Positions 5,181-8,451 of a stretch of 8,451 nucleotides of DNA are shown here, piece after piece. Where the stretch lies: assembly GCA_021846795.1 (NCBI GenBank), contig JAJZWG010000027.1:1-8451 (forward strand). The letters are read 5' to 3'. The notes beneath the pieces are model-generated. The model did no database searches and was not told where the DNA came from. It was given only the letters and a program-made list of their open reading frames with translations. The position numbers and the translations under genes are program-made. Numbering within the stretch: position 1 is the first letter of the stretch; the number at the start of each line of letters is the position of its first letter. The stretch comes from a bacterium. GTDB lineage: Bacteria; Patescibacteriota; Saccharimonadia; Saccharimonadales; UBA4665.

Positions 5181-5747
5181 TTATTTTTTTATTCTCTCTC
5201 GATATTGTCCAGAGGTCGTATCAATAGATACTACATCTCCTACCTTGATAAAAGCTGGAACTTTTATAATATAACCAGTTTCTAGAGTAGCATCTTTGTT
5301 AACCGAAGTATTAGTATCTCCCTTAATCGCTGTTTCAGTGTAAACGACCGATAATTCAACATTTTTAGGTAATTCAATGTTAATTGGTTGATTTTCGTAC
5401 ATTTGTAGTTGAAGACTTTGTCCGGTTACTAAATAATTGACTTTATCTTCAATTAAATTTTGATCAATTTCAAATTGTTCGAAACTTTTATTATTAATAA
5501 AGACATAAGAGTTGCCATTTTGATACAAATAATCAACTGTTTGACTATCTAAATCTGCCAATTCGAGTTTTTCATTACCCTTAAAAGTTTTTTCTAAAAC
5601 TTTACCATCAATTAAACTTTTAATTTTAACATTTACAATTGATCCACCTCTACCCACAACTTTTTGATTATAATTAATGACTTTAAACGGTTGATTATTA
5701 AATTTAAAAATAATACCTTTTTTTAAATCAGTAATTCCAATAGACAT
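5181..5747 (-). CDS. efp: Translation elongation factor P
   Basis: 188 aa, the normal EF-P length. Domain I (KOW-like, about 1-64) opens ITDLKKGIIFKFNNQPFKVI; the middle OB domain contains YLYQNGNSYVFINNKSFEQF; domain III ends in the signature VGDVVSIDTTSGQYRERIKK. EF-P binds between the P and E sites and relieves stalling at polyproline. The loop that reaches the peptidyl-transferase centre reads VVGRGGSI, with R33 at the tip where E. coli has lysine 34. No modification enzyme is encoded in this window. The ATG has a strong AAGGAG Shine-Dalgarno, which overlaps the last codons of the upstream small gene only 2 nt away. tlyA follows after 4 nt, so the two are surely cotranscribed. Confidence 0.95.
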   Translation of the reverse strand: MSIGITDLKKGIIFKFNNQPFKVINYNQKVVGRGGSIVNVKIKSLIDGKVLEKTFKGNEKLELADLDSQTVDYLYQNGNSYVFINNKSFEQFEIDQNLIEDKVNYLVTGQSLQLQMYENQPINIELPKNVELSVVYTETAIKGDTNTSVNKDATLETGYIIKVPAFIKVGDVVSIDTTSGQYRERIKK

Positions 5748-5749
5748 TA

Positions 5750-6073
5750 CTACATCTCCTTTTTTAAAATTGATTTTAAATCAGTAATTTGATTTAAAAG
5801 AGGCTTAGCTTCATTTTCATTTAGTTTATTTAAACTAATCTCACTTAATAATAATCCGCTAATCTGATCTAATAAATCTAATGACTGTTGAAATTGGTTA
5901 TTATAAATAGATTGATTAACCAAAATAATCGTTTTTTGTAATTTTACTTTAATTAAATCATTAGAATTAGATCCACCAAACGAACTAATAAAACTATTGG
6001 TCAAATCGTGATTAATTATCTCAAATATACTAGAAGTTAGTTGACGTAAAGCTTCTTCAATATTTTGATTCAT
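5750..6073 (-). CDS. Unrecognised small protein between rpsR and efp
   Basis: About 107 aa from ATG 6073. A TTG at 6091 would add six residues and overlap rpsR by 14 bp, but the ATG four bases after the rpsR stop fits the tight operon better; neither has a Shine-Dalgarno, so translational coupling to rpsR is likely. I recognise no family. The sequence looks mostly helical, with a central LQKTIILVNQSIYNNQFQQS and LLDQISGLLLSEISL, which resembles a helical repeat pair. It has no cysteines, membrane segment or signal peptide, and a short basic end (LKSILKKEM). It occupies the slot where rplI often follows rpsR, but it is too short and has no L9 features. Its position between S18 and EF-P suggests, without proof, a translation-related role. 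Ends TAG; the efp ATG follows 2 nt later. Confidence 0.7.
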   Translation of the reverse strand: MNQNIEEALRQLTSSIFEIINHDLTNSFISSFGGSNSNDLIKVKLQKTIILVNQSIYNNQFQQSLDLLDQISGLLLSEISLNKLNENEAKPLLNQITDLKSILKKEM

Positions 6074-6077
6074 TATA

Positions 6078-6281
6078 TTAACTAGTTGCAATAAACGGTA
6101 ATAAAGCTAAGTGTCGAGCTCGTTTAATTGCTCTAGCTAAATGTCTTTGTTGACTTTCAGTTAAACCGGTTTTTTTACGACTTTCAATTTGACCATATGA
6201 ATTAACATATCTTTGCAATGTTTTAAAATCCTTATAATCAAAATAAGCTACTTCAATATCTTGTTTAAAAATTTTTGCCAT
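6078..6281 (-). CDS. rpsR: 30S ribosomal protein bS18
   Basis: 67 aa, slightly shorter than the 75 of E. coli. The conserved core is clear: YFDYKDFKTLQRYVNSYGQI followed by SRKKTGLTESQQRHLARAIK and RARHLALLPF. The zinc-binding cysteines present in some S18 forms are absent. S18 binds S6 and the central domain of 16S rRNA on the platform of the small subunit. A strong AAGGAG ribosome-binding site lies about 9 nt before the ATG. The gene follows ssb by 21 nt in the classic rpsF-ssb-rpsR order. It is not followed by rplI. Confidence 0.96.
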   Translation of the reverse strand: MAKIFKQDIEVAYFDYKDFKTLQRYVNSYGQIESRKKTGLTESQQRHLARAIKRARHLALLPFIATS

Positions 6282-6302
6282 TATTTTTTACTCCTTATTA
6301 AA

Positions 6303-6779
6303 TTAAAAAGGTATATCGTCTAAATCAATTGGTTCATCACCAATATCATCAACAGTCATTTTAGTTTTTTTAGTGGTTTTTTTAGTTTCTTCAATTGGTA
6401 CAACGGTTGGTTCTAAATCAGTTGTTGGAGTTGACTCATCATTATTATTTCTTGAATCAAGAAAAGTAACATCAGCCGCCAAAACCTCAACTTTAGAACG
6501 TTTTTGACCATCTTGTTCCCAATTTCTACTCTGCAACCTACCCTGTACTAAACATCTTCTACCTTTAGATAAATATTGATCAACTCTTTCGGCTAATGGT
6601 CCCCAACAAACAATGTCAACAAAATCTGTTGCTTCTTGCCATTCACCATTACTATCTTTATAACTGCGATTTAAAGCTAAACTAAAACTAGTAACTTTTT
6701 GACCCGATGGGGTCTCTCTCAAATCAGGATCTCTTGTTAAATTACCCATTAATGTTACTTGATTTAAACTACGTGCCAT
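6303..6779 (-). CDS. ssb: Single-stranded DNA-binding protein
   Basis: 158 aa. An OB-fold domain occupies residues 1-110: SLNQVTLMGNLTRDPDLRET, FSLALNRSY, DFVDIVCWGPLAERVDQYL, KGRRCLVQGRLQSRNWEQ and VEVLAADVTFLDSR, including the tryptophans that stack on ssDNA. A Thr/Lys-rich acidic linker follows, and the protein ends in the partner-binding tip DLDDIPF. Bacterial SSB is a tetramer that coats ssDNA and recruits replication and repair proteins through that tip, so the protein is complete and canonical. Its ribosome-binding site AAGGAGGA (6793-6786), 6 nt before the ATG, is the best match to consensus in the window, in line with high expression. A 14-bp palindrome lies directly upstream. Confidence 0.97.
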   Translation of the reverse strand: MARSLNQVTLMGNLTRDPDLRETPSGQKVTSFSLALNRSYKDSNGEWQEATDFVDIVCWGPLAERVDQYLSKGRRCLVQGRLQSRNWEQDGQKRSKVEVLAADVTFLDSRNNNDESTPTTDLEPTVVPIEETKKTTKKTKMTVDDIGDEPIDLDDIPF

Positions 6780-6795
6780 GTGGCATCCTCCTTAT

Positions 6796-6809
6796 AAGAC
6801 ATATGTCTT
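6796..6809. repeat. Perfect 14-bp palindrome just upstream of the ssb ribosome-binding site
   Basis: AAGACATATGTCTT is its own reverse complement. In the mRNA it would form a 5-bp hairpin (AAGAC/GTCTT, loop ATAT) two bases before the AAGGAGGA of ssb. It also contains an ATG opening a 12-codon frame that overlaps the ssb start, with no ribosome-binding site of its own. It could be a protein-binding site or an mRNA element; nothing shows which. Confidence 0.45.
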
Positions 6810-6855
6810 TTTAAAATTTTATATAATTATTAAATAACTCCTTATTTAAAAAATG

Positions 6856-7248
6856 TCAAGATTTTTTATTGTTTTCGACTATTTCTTCACTGTTAGTATC
6901 AATTTTACGATTTTCATTTTTTTTCTTTTTTTCTTGCTTTAATTTTTCAATTTTAGCTATTTCTTTAAGATCTTGCTTAACTATCAACGATCGAATAACT
7001 TCACTAGTTATATTTAAAATTGATTCAACTTGATTAATATTCTTAGCTTCAATTGATATTTGATAAAACACATAGATAGCATGTTCGTGTTTTTTAATAG
7101 GATAAGCTAATTTTTTCTTACCCCAATTATCGGTTGATAAAATTTTACCACCCAAATCAGTGAAAATTTTTTTAACTCTTTCTTCTGCTTTAGTTAGATC
7201 TACCTCTAAGCCTGGATCATACAAAACAGCTATTTCATATTGATTCAT
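6856..7248 (-). CDS. rpsF: 30S ribosomal protein bS6
   Basis: 130 aa. The S6 fold is clear over residues 1-95: MNQYEIAVLYDPGLEVDLTK, GGKILSTDNWGKKKLAYPIK, HAIYVFYQISI and ILNITSEVIRSLIVKQD. A Lys/Glu/Asn-rich charged tail of about 35 residues follows, as in many S6 proteins. S6 forms a dimer with S18 on the 30S platform, and its gene heads the rpsF-ssb-rpsR unit here. A purine-rich ribosome-binding site (AAGGGAAGGA) ends about 5 nt before the ATG. The gene has its own promoter about 60 nt upstream and a leader hairpin between promoter and start. It ends in TGA; 76 nt separate it from ssb. Confidence 0.95.
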   Translation of the reverse strand: MNQYEIAVLYDPGLEVDLTKAEERVKKIFTDLGGKILSTDNWGKKKLAYPIKKHEHAIYVFYQISIEAKNINQVESILNITSEVIRSLIVKQDLKEIAKIEKLKQEKKKKNENRKIDTNSEEIVENNKKS

Positions 7249-7270
7249 GGATTCCTTCCCTTGGATTAAA

Positions 7271-7301
7271 GTCCGTATATCTTAAATTACGAACCGAAGT
7301 T
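7271..7301 (-). promoter_or_regulatory. Structured rpsF leader (candidate ribosomal-protein autoregulatory element)
   Basis: On the minus-strand transcript GTTCGTA (7294-7288) pairs with TACGGAC (7277-7271), 7 bp with one G-U, around a 10-nt loop. An overlapping alternative is a small AAC-UUCG-GUU hairpin (7301-7292) closed by a stable UUCG tetraloop; the two share GTT and cannot both form. The leader starts near 7306 and ends at the ribosome-binding site. rpsF leaders in many bacteria carry an S6:S18-binding structure with a bulged CCG. I do not see that CCG on this strand, so this is only a candidate. Confidence 0.4.
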
Positions 7302-7312
7302 AATAATTACCA

Positions 7313-7321
7313 ATTATAACA
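7313..7321 (-). promoter_or_regulatory. Extended -10 promoter of the rpsF-ssb-rpsR unit
   Basis: Minus-strand TGTTATAAT: consensus TATAAT (7318-7313) with the TGn extension. Transcription should start near 7306, about 58 nt before the rpsF ATG. It lies immediately after the ftsK stop codon, and its poor -35 region falls inside the ftsK 3' end. The 13 bases CTTATGTTATAAT are identical to the pilM promoter. Confidence 0.65.
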
Positions 7322-7327
7322 TAAGTA

Positions 7328-8451
7328 TTAGGCTTCTGAAATAGTTGAATCAATGTTTTGATCCTCTGATGAATTTTTACTAATTAAATCATCTAAACTT
7401 GAAATTAATACTTCTCTTGGCCGTGAACCATCAGCTGGTCCAACAATACCTTTTTCTTCCATCGTTTCAATTATTCGAGCGGCTCGACCATAACCAATTC
7501 TCAGTCTTCTTTGCAATAACGATGTACTGGCCTTTTTACTTTCTATAACAATTTTAATAGCATCATGCCAAAGTTCATCGTCACTTTCTAAATAATCTAA
7601 ATTATTCAGATCACTAGTACGACCATTTTTACCAATTTGAACCTGTAAACTAATAACCTCATCATCATAATTAGGTGGTTGTTGCAAACGAATAAAATCG
7701 GTAACTTTAGCAGTTTCTTCGTCCTGTATTAAAGCTGCTTGAATACGTTTTGGTTTACTCATATCGGAAGTTAACAGTAACATGTCACCTCTACCTAATA
7801 ATTTTTCAGCACCAATTTGATCAATAATCGTTCTAGAATCAACTTGTGAAGCAACGGTAAAAGCTATCCTGGCAGGAACATTAGCTTTAATTAAACCTGT
7901 AATAACATCCACACTTGGTCTTTGTGTAGCTAAAACTAAATGAATACCAGCTGCTCGAGCTTTTTGAGCTAAACGAACAATCAAACTTTCAACATCACGA
8001 GCTGCCAACATCATCAAATCAGCTAATTCATCAATAACGATAACAATATATGGCATTGGTAAATCAACTTTAGCAATATTATATTCCTGAATATTCCTTT
8101 TGCCTTCATTAGCCATAGTTTTTAAGCGTCGATCCATTTCCGCTACAGACCATTTTAAAGCACTAATACATTTTTCTGGTTCATTAATAACAGGCGTTAA
8201 TAAATGTGGCAATCCATTATATGGAGCCATTTCAACTTGCTTCGGATCAACTAAAATTAACTTTAAGTCTGATGGTGAATTTTTATAAAGTAAACTAGTT
8301 AATAAAGTATTAATTAAAACAGACTTTCCTGAACCAGTTTGACCAGCTACTAATAAATGTGGCATTTTAGCTAAATCATCAACAATTGGATTACCCGCAA
8401 TATCTTTTCCAATGACAAAACCTAAAGGTGCCTCTAAGTCAGCCCACTCCT
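7328..8451 (-). CDS. ftsK: FtsK/SpoIIIE DNA translocase, C-terminal part (5' end outside window)
   Basis: The frame is open to the right window edge; 373 complete codons are visible, beginning EWADLEAPLGFVIGKDIAGN, which is normal FtsK sequence ahead of the Walker A motif. The internal ATG at 8365 is therefore not the start. The motor domain has Walker A GQTGSGKS (visible residues 36-43), LILVDPKQVEMAPYNGLPHL, Walker B IVIVIDELADLMM and the LATQRPSVDVITG segment. The C-terminal gamma winged helix carries LLQRRLRIGYGRAARIIETM and EEKGIVGPADGSRPREVL, which in known FtsK reads KOPS/SRS polarity sequences. The protein pumps chromosome termini through the division septum. The N-terminal membrane anchor, if present, lies outside. 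A short acidic tail ends in TAA at 7328, just before the rpsF promoter. Confidence 0.96.
   Translation of the reverse strand, partial: EWADLEAPLGFVIGKDIAGNPIVDDLAKMPHLLVAGQTGSGKSVLINTLLTSLLYKNSPSDLKLILVDPKQVEMAPYNGLPHLLTPVINEPEKCISALKWSVAEMDRRLKTMANEGKRNIQEYNIAKVDLPMPYIVIVIDELADLMMLAARDVESLIVRLAQKARAAGIHLVLATQRPSVDVITGLIKANVPARIAFTVASQVDSRTIIDQIGAEKLLGRGDMLLLTSDMSKPKRIQAALIQDEETAKVTDFIRLQQPPNYDDEVISLQVQIGKNGRTSDLNNLDYLESDDELWHDAIKIVIESKKASTSLLQRRLRIGYGRAARIIETMEEKGIVGPADGSRPREVLISSLDDLISKNSSEDQNIDSTISEA

Noticed and set aside
6074..6091. TTG start at 6091 for the small gene between rpsR and efp
   Set aside because: It would overlap rpsR by 14 bp with a rare start codon and no Shine-Dalgarno; the ATG at 6073, four bases after the rpsR stop, is simpler.
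6856..6858. TGA recoded as glycine or tryptophan, as in some Candidate Phyla Radiation and Mollicutes lineages
   Set aside because: rpsF and the antitoxin gene end naturally at TGA, glycine and tryptophan use GGN and TGG, and no long gene has an internal TGA.
6851..6859. AAATGTCAA near the rpsF stop, matching a toxin-antitoxin operator half-site
   Set aside because: Only one half-site is present, it lies in the rpsF stop region and it has no palindromic partner; chance in AT-rich sequence.
8100..8288. Plus-strand 62-codon open frame
   Set aside because: It lies wholly antisense inside the FtsK motor domain, has no ribosome-binding site, and its peptide resembles no family; it is a shadow of ftsK.
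8363..8365. ATG at 8365 as the ftsK start
   Set aside because: The frame remains open to the window edge and the 28 residues upstream (LGFVIGKDIAGNPIVDDLAK and before) are normal FtsK sequence.

Overview
The window is AT-rich (by eye about 30% G+C) and uses the standard bacterial code: TGA closes two genes and no long frame contains an internal TGA. A type IV pilus pilM start, a housekeeping rpsF-ssb-rpsR block with no rplI directly after rpsR, very tight gene packing and a compact gene set suggest a small-genome bacterium, most likely of the Candidate Phyla Radiation (Patescibacteria). That placement is inference from gene content; there is no rRNA or tRNA here to confirm it.

Left part (1-1231). 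The first 40 codons of pilM run leftward off the window edge from a perfect extended -10. Then comes an AT-rich, gene-poor stretch, an 11-codon reading frame whose first six residues repeat those of YchF, a 36-codon open remnant, and a leftward toxin-antitoxin pair (Phd/YefM-like antitoxin, PIN-domain toxin) with codon use richer in G/C-ending codons than its neighbours. A 30-bp inverted repeat covers the -35 boxes of both the toxin-antitoxin promoter and the divergent ychF promoter.

Middle (1232-4435). ychF (rightward, Obg-family ATPase) converges on, and overlaps by 11 bp, a leftward protein with a bacterial PH-like domain. A Crp/Fnr-type regulator (rightward) diverges from that gene and converges, with a few bases of overlap, on a leftward phosphoribosyltransferase-fold protein whose catalytic loops look degenerate.

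Right part (4436-8451). A leftward cluster, mostly for translation and DNA maintenance, in transcription order: ftsK (5' end outside the window), rpsF (S6), ssb, rpsR (S18), an unrecognised ~107-aa gene, efp (EF-P), tlyA (S4-FtsJ rRNA methyltransferase), then the phosphoribosyltransferase-like gene. rpsF has its own extended -10 promoter just after ftsK and a short leader with a hairpin.

Two themes stand out. First, several transcription-unit heads (pilM, the short ORF at 289, the antitoxin gene, the Crp-like gene, the phosphoribosyltransferase-like gene) have a -10-like hexamer ending exactly 6-7 nt before ATG, which predicts leaderless mRNAs, whereas ssb, rpsR and efp have strong AAGGAG-type Shine-Dalgarno sequences. 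Second, the toxin-antitoxin module appears to have been inserted at the 5' end of ychF, leaving a synonymous-coded copy of the ychF start on its far side.
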